A stretch of 20,098 nt of DNA from Sulfurimonas sp. (GTDB lineage: Bacteria > Campylobacterota > Campylobacteria > Campylobacterales > Sulfurimonadaceae): assembly GCA_027056465.1 (NCBI GenBank), contig JALUKS010000145.1, forward strand, positions 3,315 through 23,412, written 5' to 3'. Positions 1 to 8,195 of the stretch are shown in pieces. Position numbers and translations under genes: made by a program. The notes under the pieces were generated by a model. It had not been told where the DNA came from and ran no database searches. It was given only the letters and a program-made list of their open reading frames with translations. Each line of letters starts with the position of its first letter. Within the stretch, counting starts at the first letter, position 1.

Positions 1-1
1 A

Positions 2-142
2 CCTAATAAGCCTTTTATAGATTTAATTACTATGGTTTTTAAAAAGAATGATATGCATTTGTTAAATCTAGCGAAAGAAGATAACCTATTAAATAAGTTT
101 AGAGAAAACTTACTTTCAAAGATGGCGACTATAAAGGATTAA
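2..142 (+). CDS. hsdS: Type I restriction specificity subunit HsdS, C-terminal fragment
   Basis: An open frame enters from the left edge and ends at a TAA at 140-142, giving about 46 residues. The tail reads LAKEDNLLNKFRENLLSKMA, which fits the usual end of HsdS proteins: a coiled-coil spacer helix followed by a motif of the type ENxxLxxxRDxLLxKL. HsdS supplies DNA target recognition for the HsdM methylase and HsdR nuclease. The identification relies on this short tail and on hsdR lying downstream in the same operon. Neither target recognition domain is visible, so specificity cannot be judged. The next gene starts two bases after the stop codon begins to clear (ATG at 144), consistent with one transcript. 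Confidence 0.6.
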   Translation, partial: PNKPFIDLITMVFKKNDMHLLNLAKEDNLLNKFRENLLSKMATIKD

Positions 143-143
143 A

Positions 144-995
144 ATGGCAACTTTAAAACCTATAGAAAAAAAATATTTTGAAGAATTATTTGATATGCAA
201 AGTGGTTATGTCTTATATGAAAGTTTGACAAATAATACATTTGCAGAACTAATAAGAGATAGTGCTAATATTGATATTTATAGTGATAGATTTTCTTATA
301 ATGGTAATTCAAAAGCTAAAAGATTAAGAGCTTTTTGGGAGTTAGAATCTGATAAAATTGTTGGAGAAGTTTTAAAAGAATTACTTGAAATATGGAAATT
401 TGAACAAGTCAAAAACCATAAAGCAATAGATACTATGACATTTTTAGAGTGTCAAAAAGTGGTAAGTAAACTTTTAGGTATAAAAAATGAAGATACTAAC
501 ATGGAAACTGAAAAGGACTTTTTATCTCAAGAATTTTTATCACTTAATCTTAGTAAACTAAATATTGATTTCCAATTAGAGAATGTAATTAAACAACGAC
601 TTGATGAAATACAAAAATCTTTAAAAAGTGAAGCTTATTTATCAGTAGTTTTTTTATGCGGCAGTACTCTTGAAGGGTTACTACAAGATAAAGCAACTAA
701 AAATATGAAGAAGTATAATACTTCAAAATCTGTACCAAAAGATAAAAATGGAAAAGTACTAGTATTTAATCAATGGACTTTAAATAATTTAATAGATGTC
801 TCTTTTGAATGTGGATTTATAGAACATGATATTAAAGAATATAGTCATTCACTAAGAGCTTTTAGAAATTATATACATCCAAGAGAACAAGCACTATATA
901 ATTTTAATCCAGATAAGCATACAGCTAAAATAAGTTGGCAAGTTTTACAAGCTACAATTGCTAGTTTAAGTGGGAAAAGAAATAATGACAAATAA
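144..995 (+). CDS. Abi_C-like (abortive infection C-terminus) protein inside a type I RM operon
   Basis: This 283-residue protein shows no signal peptide or membrane segment and should be cytoplasmic. The N-terminal part (about 8-85) carries the pattern GYVL...TFAELI...SKAKRLRAFWE, which I know from uncharacterised proteins ending in the Abi_C domain. The C-terminal part (about 160-255) has FLCGSTLEGLL, then NLIDVSFECGFI, then LRAFRNYIHPREQA, the hallmarks of Abi_C. The RNYIH segment (241-245) recalls the RNxxxH motif of HEPN ribonucleases but is one residue shorter, so catalysis is only a possibility. ATG 144 follows the hsdS stop by one base, with AAAGGA at 133-138 as ribosome site. Its position between hsdS and rhuM suggests accessory phage defence. 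That role is inferred from family and position. Confidence 0.65.
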   Translation: MATLKPIEKKYFEELFDMQSGYVLYESLTNNTFAELIRDSANIDIYSDRFSYNGNSKAKRLRAFWELESDKIVGEVLKELLEIWKFEQVKNHKAIDTMTFLECQKVVSKLLGIKNEDTNMETEKDFLSQEFLSLNLSKLNIDFQLENVIKQRLDEIQKSLKSEAYLSVVFLCGSTLEGLLQDKATKNMKKYNTSKSVPKDKNGKVLVFNQWTLNNLIDVSFECGFIEHDIKEYSHSLRAFRNYIHPREQALYNFNPDKHTAKISWQVLQATIASLSGKRNNDK

Positions 996-1980
996 CCCAA
1001 ATATCCTAATCTACCAAACCAACAACGGAAACATAAAAATAAATGTAAAATTTGAAGATGAAACTTTATGGCTCTCTCAGGTTCAAATCTGTGAAGTCTT
1101 TGGTAAAGCAAAGTCAACTGTTAGTGGGCATATAAAAGCTATATTTGAAGAGGGTGAGCTAGATGCCATATCAACTGTTCGGAATTACCGAACAGTTCAA
1201 GTTGAGGGAAATAGAGAAGTAACTAGAGATATAGACTTTTATAATCTTGATATGATAATAGCTATAGGCTTTAGAGTTCGTTCATCTACTGGTACAAAAT
1301 TTAGAATCTGGGCAAAAGATAGACTCAAAGAGTATATAACTAAAGGTTTTATACTAGATGATGATAGATTTAAAAATGGTAACACTATGGGCTATTTTGA
1401 TGAACTTCAAAAAAGACTTAGAGATATCCGACTATCTGAGAAGTTTTTTTACCAAAAAATCAAAGATATATATATGACAAGTATAGACTATGACCCTAAA
1501 GATGAAAAGACTATAGCATTTTTTAAACTTGTTCAAAACAAACTTCTGTGGGCTATCTCTTCTCAAACAGCTGCTGAACTTGTACATAGTAGAATAGATA
1601 TAAGTAAACCTCTTTTAGGTATGAGTTCATTTGATAAAGAGAGTGGAAACATCACAAAAAAAGATGTAAGTATCGCTAAAAATTATCTAAATGAAGAGGA
1701 GATAAAATTTTTAGGTCTTTTAGTGGAGCAGTATCTTGCATTTGCTGAGACTATGGCGATGCAAGAAACACCTATGTACATGAACGACTGGATACAGCGA
1801 CTTGATATGGTTATATCTTTAAATGGCAGAGAACTTTTAAATCATGCTGGCAAGATAAGCCATGATACAGCAAAGTATAAGAGTGAACAAGAGTATCTCA
1901 AATATAAAGAGCAGAGAAAACAACTTGAAAAGCTAGAGAGCTTCAAAGAGTTAGAAGAAGATATAAAGAGATTAAAATAA
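985..1980 (+). CDS. rhuM: RhuM-family protein (virulence RhuM / DNA-binding), embedded in type I RM operon
   Basis: This protein belongs to the RhuM family, named from Salmonella pathogenicity island 3 and often found inside type I RM loci; its molecular role is not settled. The N-terminus (about 15-60 from the chosen start) has LWLSQVQICEVFG followed by KSTVSGHIKAIFEEGEL, a winged-helix-like DNA-binding segment. Next come the STVRNYRTVQ and YNLDMIIAIGFRVRS stretches typical of the family. The C-terminal part is helical and charged and ends in a probable coiled coil. I chose ATG 985 rather than the GTG at 970 because GGAAAAG at 973-979 is well placed for it. It overlaps the upstream gene by 11 bases and shares one base with hsdR. 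A perfect inverted repeat lies inside the coding region at 1173-1197. Confidence 0.85.
   Translation: MTNNPNILIYQTNNGNIKINVKFEDETLWLSQVQICEVFGKAKSTVSGHIKAIFEEGELDAISTVRNYRTVQVEGNREVTRDIDFYNLDMIIAIGFRVRSSTGTKFRIWAKDRLKEYITKGFILDDDRFKNGNTMGYFDELQKRLRDIRLSEKFFYQKIKDIYMTSIDYDPKDEKTIAFFKLVQNKLLWAISSQTAAELVHSRIDISKPLLGMSSFDKESGNITKKDVSIAKNYLNEEEIKFLGLLVEQYLAFAETMAMQETPMYMNDWIQRLDMVISLNGRELLNHAGKISHDTAKYKSEQEYLKYKEQRKQLEKLESFKELEEDIKRLK
1173..1197. repeat. Perfect 10-bp inverted repeat inside rhuM
   Basis: AACTGTTCGG at 1173-1182 and CCGAACAGTT at 1188-1197 are exact reverse complements separated by AATTA. The repeat encodes part of the conserved STVRNYRTVQ stretch, so some of its symmetry may follow from the protein sequence. 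As DNA it has the shape of a dimeric repressor site. As RNA it would form a stable hairpin in the middle of the operon. No T-run follows, so it is not an intrinsic terminator. Confidence 0.7.
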
Positions 1981-4900
1981 TGGCAAAATTTACAGAAGAA
2001 AAATTAGAACTGGCGTTTATAGAGTTACTTGAAAAACAAGGTATTACATACCAATATGGTAAAGAGATAAAACGCGATGAGAGTGAAGTACTTTTAAAAG
2101 ATGATTTAGAAGAGTATTTAGCTACTCGATATAAAAGTGATAATATAACTGATAGCGAAATCACTCAAATAGTGCGAAAACTAGAAACTTATCCAGCTAG
2201 TGACCTCTACGATACAAACAAATCTATTATGAAGTTAGTCTCTGATGGTTTTATCTTCAAAAGAGAAGATGCAAACGCTAAAGATATTCATATAGAGTTT
2301 ATAAACTATGAAGATGAGCAAAAGAACAGTTTTAAAATAGTAAATCAGCTTGAAATTGTGGGCTATGAAAAACGCATACCTGATGGCATACTCTATATAA
2401 ACGGCTTGCCTTTAGTAGTGTTTGAGTTTAAAAGTGCCATCAGAGAAGAAGCTACACTTCATGATGCTTTTGTGCAACTCACTACAAGATATAAACGCGA
2501 CATACCTGAGCTTTTCAAGTACAATGCTTTTTGTATCATAAGTGATGGAGTTAACAATAAAACTGGTTCATTCTTTGCACCCTATGAGTTCTTCTATGCT
2601 TGGAGAAAGATAACTGGTGATGAAGTAGATGTAGATGGTATAGACTCTATGTACTCTATGATACAAGGGATGTTTAACAAAGAGAGATTAGTGGACATTA
2701 TCCATAACTTTATCTATATGCCTGATAAATCAAAAAAAGATGAAAAGATACTTTGTCGTTATCCTCAGTACTATGCTACAAAAAAACTCTATGAAAACAT
2801 AAAACTACATCTTAAACCTCATGGAGATGGTAAAGGTGGTACATACTTCGGTGCTACAGGATGTGGTAAAAGTTTTACTATGCTTTACCTTACAAGAATG
2901 CTTATGAAAAGTGTAGAGTTTGCAAGTCCTACGATAATACTTATAACAGATAGAACAGATTTAGATTCACAACTAAGTCAGCAATTTGCTAATGCAAAAG
3001 GTTTTATAGGTGATGATGGTATTGTAAGTGTAGAGAGTCGTGAAGATTTAAGAAAAAAACTAAAATGTCGTCAAAGTGGTGGAGTGTTTCTCACTACTAT
3101 TCATAAGTTTACAGAGGATTTAGAGTTACTAAGTGAGAGAACAAACATCATCTGTATATCTGATGAAGCTCATCGTAGTCAAATCAACTTAGACCAAAAA
3201 GTAAAAGTTACAAAAGAGGGTGTTAAAAAAACTTATGGTTTTGCGAAGTACTTACATGACTCATTGCCAAACGCAACCTTTGTAGGTTTTACTGGTACAC
3301 CCATAGATGCAACTTTAGATGTGTTTGGAGATGTAGTAGATAGCTATACGATGACAGAATCTGTTAGAGTTGTTTATGAAGGAAGAGCTGCTAAGGTATT
3401 GCTAGATAACTCTAAACTTCAAGAGATAGAAACCTATTATGAAGAGTGTGCAGATGCAGGGGCAAATGAGTATCAGATAGACGATAGTAAAAAATCTATG
3501 ACAAATATGAGTGAAATACTTGGTGATCCTGATAGGCTAAAAGCGATAGCAAAAGATTTTGTGCAACACTATGAAAATAGAGTCAATGAGGGTGCCACTA
3601 TTAAAGGGAAAGCCATCTTTGTATCAAGCAGTAGATTAATCGCTTACGGGCTATTTAAAGAGCTTGTAGCATTAAGACCTGAGTGGAACAAACAAAGAGT
3701 TAGCGATGTTGGTGTAGAACTTACGGACAAAGAAAAGAGAGAAATACTACCACTAGAAAAAGTCAAAATGATTATGACTCGAAACAAAGATGATAAAAAA
3801 GAGTTGTATGATATGCTTGGTACGAAAGAGTATAGAAAAACTCTCGATACACAATTTAAAAATGAAAAATCAAACTTTAAGATAGCAATAGTTGTAGATA
3901 TGTGGCTCACAGGGTTTGATGTGCCATTTTTAGACACTATATACATCGATAAACCAATTAAAGAACATAGTCTCATCCAAACTATCTCAAGGGTTAATAG
4001 GAAGTACCAAACGAAAGAGAAAGGGCTTGTCGTTGATTATATAGGTATAAAAACAGCTATGAATAAAGCTTTGAAACAGTTCTCTAAAATGGATGGACAA
4101 AACTTTGAGGATATAAATGCTTCAATCGTAGTAGTAAAAGATCAGTTAGATTTACTTGCTAAACTTTTTCATAAGTTTGATACTTCTGCCTACTTTCATG
4201 GAAGCTCAACTGAACAGTTAGAGTGTTTGAACCAAGCGAGTGAGTATGTACAGTTGACCAAGGAGTTAGAAACACGATTTATGTATATAGTGAAACGACT
4301 GAAATCTGCTTATGATATATGTTGTGGGAGTGAGGTTTTTAGCGAGAATGAAAAAGAGTATATTCACTTTTATCTAGCTGTTCGTACTATTGTTATAAAA
4401 CTCACAAAAGGTGATGCTCCTGATACTGTACAAATGAATGCGAAAGTGTCTCAGATGATAACAGAAGCTCTAAAAAGTGATGGTGTTGAGGAGATATTTA
4501 AACTTGGGTCTGAAGATGAGGTACAGGTAGATATATTTGATGAAGATTATCTCAATAAAATTGATAAAATAAAATTACCAAATACAAAGATAAAACTACT
4601 TCAACAGTTACTAGCAAAAGCACTAGAAGATTTTAAAAAGGTGAATAAAGCTAAAGCTGTAGACTTTTCTAAAAAGTTCACAGACCTAGTAGAAAAATAT
4701 AATGAGAGAAAAGAAGAAGATGTCTTAGTAAGTGAAGTTTTAGAAGAGTTTACTGATGAGATTATTGGTTTGTATCATGCACTGAAAAAAGAGAAAGAAT
4801 CATTTGGAGATATGGGAATAGATTTTGAGGAGAAAGCTTTTTACGATATTTTAAAAAGCATAGCTCATAAGTTTGATTTTGATTACCCAGAAGATAAGCT

Positions 4901-5117
4901 AATAATATTAGCAAGAGAAGTCAAGCAAGTAGTAGATGATAAATCTAAGTATACAGACTGGAATGTTAGAGAAGATATTAAAGCTGAACTGAAAGTTGAC
5001 CTTATCATGCTTCTTGCTAAACATGGGTATCCACCTATTACTAAAGATGAGGTATTTAAAGAGATATTTGAACAGGCTGAGAATTTTAAGAAGTACAATC
5101 AAGAGGAGTCTATATAA
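1980..5117 (+). CDS. hsdR: Type I restriction endonuclease subunit HsdR
   Basis: HsdR is the motor and nuclease subunit of the type I RM complex. It translocates unmethylated DNA using ATP and cleaves it far from the recognition site. The 1045-residue length is normal. The N-terminal HSDR_N nuclease carries D135 and the E149-F-K151 pair of the PD-(D/E)xK fold. The SWI2/SNF2-type motor has Walker A GATGCGKS (291-298), DEAH (395-398), FTGTP (437-441), GFDVP (about 645-649) and the ISRVNRKY motif VI (about 668-675). The last 300 residues are helical, as expected for docking to HsdM. No frameshift is seen, so the subunit looks intact. The start shares one base with the rhuM stop (TAATG), and AAAGAG at 1965-1970 is the likely ribosome site. 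Its stop overlaps the start of the flgS-like gene in the same way. Confidence 0.95.
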   Translation: MAKFTEEKLELAFIELLEKQGITYQYGKEIKRDESEVLLKDDLEEYLATRYKSDNITDSEITQIVRKLETYPASDLYDTNKSIMKLVSDGFIFKREDANAKDIHIEFINYEDEQKNSFKIVNQLEIVGYEKRIPDGILYINGLPLVVFEFKSAIREEATLHDAFVQLTTRYKRDIPELFKYNAFCIISDGVNNKTGSFFAPYEFFYAWRKITGDEVDVDGIDSMYSMIQGMFNKERLVDIIHNFIYMPDKSKKDEKILCRYPQYYATKKLYENIKLHLKPHGDGKGGTYFGATGCGKSFTMLYLTRMLMKSVEFASPTIILITDRTDLDSQLSQQFANAKGFIGDDGIVSVESREDLRKKLKCRQSGGVFLTTIHKFTEDLELLSERTNIICISDEAHRSQINLDQKVKVTKEGVKKTYGFAKYLHDSLPNATFVGFTGTPIDATLDVFGDVVDSYTMTESVRVVYEGRAAKVLLDNSKLQEIETYYEECADAGANEYQIDDSKKSMTNMSEILGDPDRLKAIAKDFVQHYENRVNEGATIKGKAIFVSSSRLIAYGLFKELVALRPEWNKQRVSDVGVELTDKEKREILPLEKVKMIMTRNKDDKKELYDMLGTKEYRKTLDTQFKNEKSNFKIAIVVDMWLTGFDVPFLDTIYIDKPIKEHSLIQTISRVNRKYQTKEKGLVVDYIGIKTAMNKALKQFSKMDGQNFEDINASIVVVKDQLDLLAKLFHKFDTSAYFHGSSTEQLECLNQASEYVQLTKELETRFMYIVKRLKSAYDICCGSEVFSENEKEYIHFYLAVRTIVIKLTKGDAPDTVQMNAKVSQMITEALKSDGVEEIFKLGSEDEVQVDIFDEDYLNKIDKIKLPNTKIKLLQQLLAKALEDFKKVNKAKAVDFSKKFTDLVEKYNERKEEDVLVSEVLEEFTDEIIGLYHALKKEKESFGDMGIDFEEKAFYDILKSIAHKFDFDYPEDKLIILAREVKQVVDDKSKYTDWNVREDIKAELKVDLIMLLAKHGYPPITKDEVFKEIFEQAENFKKYNQEESI

Positions 5118-6100
5118 TGTCCACAGTAACGCCAGAAGAACTCAATCTTTTAATAGAACAGACCTATAAAGTTGAAGCTGATTTTAATGAGCTTAAATCC
5201 TCTTATGCTCATTTACAGGATACCGTAGAAAAGGTAGTGGAGTTTTTACCAAATGCTATTTGGATTGTGAATGATGATGGCACTATCTTTTTACAAAACT
5301 CTCAAGCTCGAGAACTTTGGGAACTTCTGAAGTTACTTGAGTACAAGAGTGAAGATTATGAGTTGAAGTTTAATAACTCTTCTTATCTTATAAAAAGCTC
5401 CTCATATAAAGATAAAATAATGCTCTCGGCAACTGATATTACAGAGCAAAAACGTAAGGAAAATCTTGCGACTATGGGGCAGATGGCAGCCCATCTTTCT
5501 CATGAGATACGTAACCCCATAGGCGCTATCTCTTTGATGAGTTCAACACTCAAAAAACGAGTGAAGCTTGAAAATCTACCTATTGTTGAAGAGATCCAAA
5601 ACTCTGTAAGTCGTATTGAACGGATTATTAAAGCTACTTTAATGTTTTCAAAGGGTGTGGATGCTACAAAAAAAGAGTTTTTGTGGAGTGAGTTAAAAGA
5701 GTCTGTTTCTATTTCTATTGGCTATTATGCCTATACAAAAGATATTCACTTTAAGTTTCCTAGTGAAGATTTTACTCTTAATGCAGATAAAGATCTTCTC
5801 GATATGCTCTTTTCAAACTTTCTTATTAATGCTATAGATGCCATTGAACTTGATGATGAAGAAGATGGAGTAATTGAGATTTCTTATCAGAGTGATACAG
5901 ATTATCATATATTTGAGATTTATGATAGTGGTGTTCCTATTGAAAATGCTAAAGATCTTTTTGAAGCTTTTAAAAGTACAAAAGAAAAGGGGAATGGACT
6001 GGGACTTGTCCTTTCACAGCAGATAGCAGAGGCACATGGTGGTTATGTAGAACTTCTTGATGGAAGACGTAAAGCTTTTAGAATAAAACTTGCTAAATAA
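5117..6100 (+). CDS. flgS: FlgS-like sensor histidine kinase (flagellar regulation)
   Basis: This is a soluble 327-residue sensor kinase with no membrane segment. The first 40 residues are helical. A PAS-like sensor follows at about 41-110, containing FLPNAIWIVNDDGTIFLQNS. The DHp helix has the phosphoacceptor H129 in HLSHEIRNPIG, and the HATPase domain ends with GNGLGLVLSQQIAEAHGG. Helix content, the short PAS domain and the SHEIRNPIG.ISL.SSTL stretch match what I remember of FlgS from Campylobacter and Helicobacter. There it phosphorylates the NtrC-type regulator FlgR to activate sigma-54 flagellar genes. The partner regulator is not in the window. The ATG shares its first base with the hsdR stop, so it has no promoter gap of its own. 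Expression must come from the RM operon or from a promoter inside hsdR. Kinase identity is sure; the FlgS name is likely. Confidence 0.8.
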   Translation: MSTVTPEELNLLIEQTYKVEADFNELKSSYAHLQDTVEKVVEFLPNAIWIVNDDGTIFLQNSQARELWELLKLLEYKSEDYELKFNNSSYLIKSSSYKDKIMLSATDITEQKRKENLATMGQMAAHLSHEIRNPIGAISLMSSTLKKRVKLENLPIVEEIQNSVSRIERIIKATLMFSKGVDATKKEFLWSELKESVSISIGYYAYTKDIHFKFPSEDFTLNADKDLLDMLFSNFLINAIDAIELDDEEDGVIEISYQSDTDYHIFEIYDSGVPIENAKDLFEAFKSTKEKGNGLGLVLSQQIAEAHGGYVELLDGRRKAFRIKLAK

Positions 6101-6130
6101 AATTCACATTTTATGCTGACCTTAAGCTAT

Positions 6131-6146
6131 TGTTAACTTAGTAACA
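6131..6146. promoter_or_regulatory. CRP/FNR-type palindrome upstream of haoC
   Basis: TGTTA at 6131-6135 and TAACA at 6142-6146 form a perfect palindrome with a 6-base spacer, the geometry of CRP-family sites (TGTGA-N6-TCACA). It lies 105 bases before haoC in the 151-bp gap after flgS. Campylobacterota use CRP/FNR regulators for nitrogen-oxide and respiratory genes, so control by such a protein is plausible. A weaker palindrome, TCAAA-N6-TTTGA, lies at 6211-6226. I cannot place the promoter hexamers with confidence. Confidence 0.45.
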
Positions 6147-6251
6147 GATAAAATTTTATTTCTTGGAGATTTCTATATTTTATTATTTAGATTATCTTCT
6201 TAAAACAGGGTCAAATTTATTTTTGATCGAAATTAAAGTCAGGGGTAGCCA

Positions 6252-6806
6252 GTGAAGCATGGGAAAGAAAAATTGTCTAAAATGGCTCTATTTATAATTA
6301 TATTGATAGGGGTAGGCATCGGCTCCATAGGTTCGTTTACTACTGCTGTAATGGTTGAAAAAACAAGTGGTGATAATTTTTGTAGTGTGTGTCATACTAT
6401 GAAACCTATGACAGAATCTTATTTAACCGATATACATGGAGGTAACAACGACAAAGGGCTTAAGGTAAAGTGTGTTGAGTGTCATTTACCACATCACTCT
6501 TTGATGGGTTATTTGGTAGAAAAAGCAAAAACAGGTACTCATGATGTTTGGGCTGAACTTACATATGATAAAAGTAAAATTGATTGGCAAGAGAAACGCA
6601 AACGTGCTAAAGATTTTGTATATGATAGTGGTTGTCTGCATTGTCACAGTAATCTTAAAGATGCAACGATGGGAAATCCGAAGTCGTTCATAGCACATAA
6701 AGCATATTTTTTAAACAAAGATAAAAAATGTGTCGAATGCCATACTCATGTTGGTCATCACAATTTAGGTAACTATATTCCTAAAATAGAAACAAAGGAG
6801 AAGTAA
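6252..6806 (+). CDS. haoC: NapC/NrfH-family tetraheme cytochrome c, quinol dehydrogenase partner of HaoA
   Basis: A single N-terminal membrane helix (about 12-34) anchors a periplasmic domain with four CxxCH heme sites at 44-48, 74-78, 128-132 and 160-164. The first site is CSVCHTM, the CxxCHxM form in which NrfH uses the methionine as heme ligand. Proteins of this family take electrons from menaquinol and hand them to a periplasmic reductase. The reductase here would be the octaheme protein encoded immediately downstream, so I use the name haoC from the epsilonproteobacterial haoCA pairs; nrfH-like is the neutral label. The start is GTG at 6252, supported by AGGGG at 6241-6245. The first ATG (6282) would remove ten residues and has no ribosome site. 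The stop is directly followed by the haoA ATG. Confidence 0.87.
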   Translation: MKHGKEKLSKMALFIIILIGVGIGSIGSFTTAVMVEKTSGDNFCSVCHTMKPMTESYLTDIHGGNNDKGLKVKCVECHLPHHSLMGYLVEKAKTGTHDVWAELTYDKSKIDWQEKRKRAKDFVYDSGCLHCHSNLKDATMGNPKSFIAHKAYFLNKDKKCVECHTHVGHHNLGNYIPKIETKEK

Positions 6807-8183
6807 ATGCAATTAAAGTCATTAGTAGTTAGATCTTTGTTAGCATCGGTGCTTGGTATATCTAGCACCCTTGCTGCAAAATCGACAGAATATATTGGGG
6901 ATCTTACCCATAAACACCTAAAAGTTACAAGAGGTTTAACACCAGAAGCAAAGCGATGTATTCAGTGTCACTCTGATAAAACGCCAGGGCATGTAAATGA
7001 CTGGAAGCAGAGTCGCCATGCACATGTTGGTGTATCTTGTATTGATTGTCATAGTGTTGCAAAAGATAGTCCGATGGCAGCACAAAACTGCCCTGGGGTG
7101 AAAGGAACACATACATATGTTTCTGTACTTGTAAGTCCTAAAACTTGTACAAAATGTCACCCTAATGAGGTTGAAGAGTTTAACCATAGTGGACATGCTC
7201 GTGCAGCACTTCAGGTTCGTTCAAAGAAAAGTATGCAAGAGATGATACACCATTATGAGGGTAGAGACCATCCTACACTTAGTGATGCTCCAGAAGCAAC
7301 AGGGTGTATTCAATGTCATGGTTCTATTATTAAGTTAGATAAAAATAAAGAACCTACTCCTGATACATGGCCAAATTATGGTATCGGTACTGTTTATCCT
7401 GATGGCGGTGTAGGTAACTGTATTTCTTGCCATAGTGGACATAAATTCTCTATTGCAGAGTCTCGTAAACCAGCAGCATGTGCTAGTTGTCACTTAGGGC
7501 CAGATCATCCGGATATCGAGATATATAACAACTCAATGCACGGACATATTTTTAATTCAGAAGGTAATACTTGGAAGTATGATTCTGCACCAGATGCATG
7601 GGAACCAGGTGATTATAGAGCTCCAACTTGTGCAACTTGTCACATGAGTGGAATAGGTAGTCTTAAAAGTACACATAATGTAAGTAGAAGATTGAAATGG
7701 AATCTTTGGGCTCCAATTTCTAAACTAAGAGATGGTGGTTATGAAACTGCTGAAACTACTTTTGAGAACACAGGAAAAATGACTAAAGGAAATCCTTTAG
7801 CAGGAAATCCAAATGGAAGTAAAGCTGGCCGTGCCGAGATGGAACAAGTATGTAAATCTTGTCACATAACACTTCACACTAAAAACTTCTTTAAAGTTGG
7901 TGATGAGCAAGTTAAACTCTATAATGAGTATGCTAAAGATGGTAAAGCTATGATTACTGAATTAAGTAAAAAAGGCCTTATGTTGAAAGATAAATGGGCT
8001 GATCCAGCATTTAGAATTTGGTTTCACCTATGGCATCATGAAGGTAGAAGAATGAGACAAGGTGCACTTATGGGTGGTCCTGATTATTCTCACTGGCATG
8101 GTGTGTTTGAAGTCCAACAAGATATTCGTGAGTTAAGAGCAATCTACAACAAAAGAATGAAAAGTGGAAAGATAGAAGAGTAA
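6807..8183 (+). CDS. haoA: Octaheme hydroxylamine oxidoreductase-like cytochrome c (epsilon-type HAO)
   Basis: This 458-residue exported protein has a Sec signal peptide (about 1-24, cut near LAA-KS). It has eight CxxCH sites at 51, 78, 114, 167, 205, 225, 275 and 349 (first Cys). The long gap before the last heme, GPDHPDIEI after heme 6, and the C-terminal HHEGRRMRQGALMGGPDY..WHG block match octaheme HAO. In Campylobacterota this clade pairs with a NapC-like protein. It is proposed to run reductively, turning nitrite or hydroxylamine to ammonia, with the tyrosine that crosslinks the P460 heme in nitrifiers reported absent. I cannot confirm that absence by eye. After heme 8 the only tyrosines are Y372, Y375, Y427 and Y447. 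ATG 6807 follows the haoC stop directly, with AAAGGAG at 6794-6800. No C-terminal anchor is seen, so it relies on HaoC at the membrane. Confidence 0.9.
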   Translation: MQLKSLVVRSLLASVLGISSTLAAKSTEYIGDLTHKHLKVTRGLTPEAKRCIQCHSDKTPGHVNDWKQSRHAHVGVSCIDCHSVAKDSPMAAQNCPGVKGTHTYVSVLVSPKTCTKCHPNEVEEFNHSGHARAALQVRSKKSMQEMIHHYEGRDHPTLSDAPEATGCIQCHGSIIKLDKNKEPTPDTWPNYGIGTVYPDGGVGNCISCHSGHKFSIAESRKPAACASCHLGPDHPDIEIYNNSMHGHIFNSEGNTWKYDSAPDAWEPGDYRAPTCATCHMSGIGSLKSTHNVSRRLKWNLWAPISKLRDGGYETAETTFENTGKMTKGNPLAGNPNGSKAGRAEMEQVCKSCHITLHTKNFFKVGDEQVKLYNEYAKDGKAMITELSKKGLMLKDKWADPAFRIWFHLWHHEGRRMRQGALMGGPDYSHWHGVFEVQQDIRELRAIYNKRMKSGKIEE

Positions 8184-8195
8184 TCTTTTATCTTA

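Noticed and set aside
122..160. Similar 14-base stretches at the hsdS end (122-135) and the start of the next gene (144-157)
   Set aside because: ATGGCGACTATAAA and ATGGCAACTTTAAA match at 12 of 14 bases, but the sequence is AT-rich and short, so chance is a fair explanation.
1..5117. Mobile-element genes or attachment sites bordering the RM operon
   Set aside because: No integrase, transposase, tRNA gene or flanking direct repeat is visible in the window; the left end of the operon is outside it.
6211..6226. TCAAA-N6-TTTGA as a second regulator site
   Set aside because: It is a weak palindrome in very AT-rich DNA and close to the haoC start; it is mentioned only beside the stronger site.
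6925..7196. Open frames on the minus strand opposite haoA and similar minus-strand frames opposite hsdR and ccsBA
   Set aside because: They lie wholly inside long, well-supported genes, have no ribosome sites, and their translations show no domain pattern.
6807..8183. Possible NrfA-type pentaheme nitrite reductase
   Set aside because: There are eight CxxCH sites and no CxxCK catalytic site, so NrfA does not fit.
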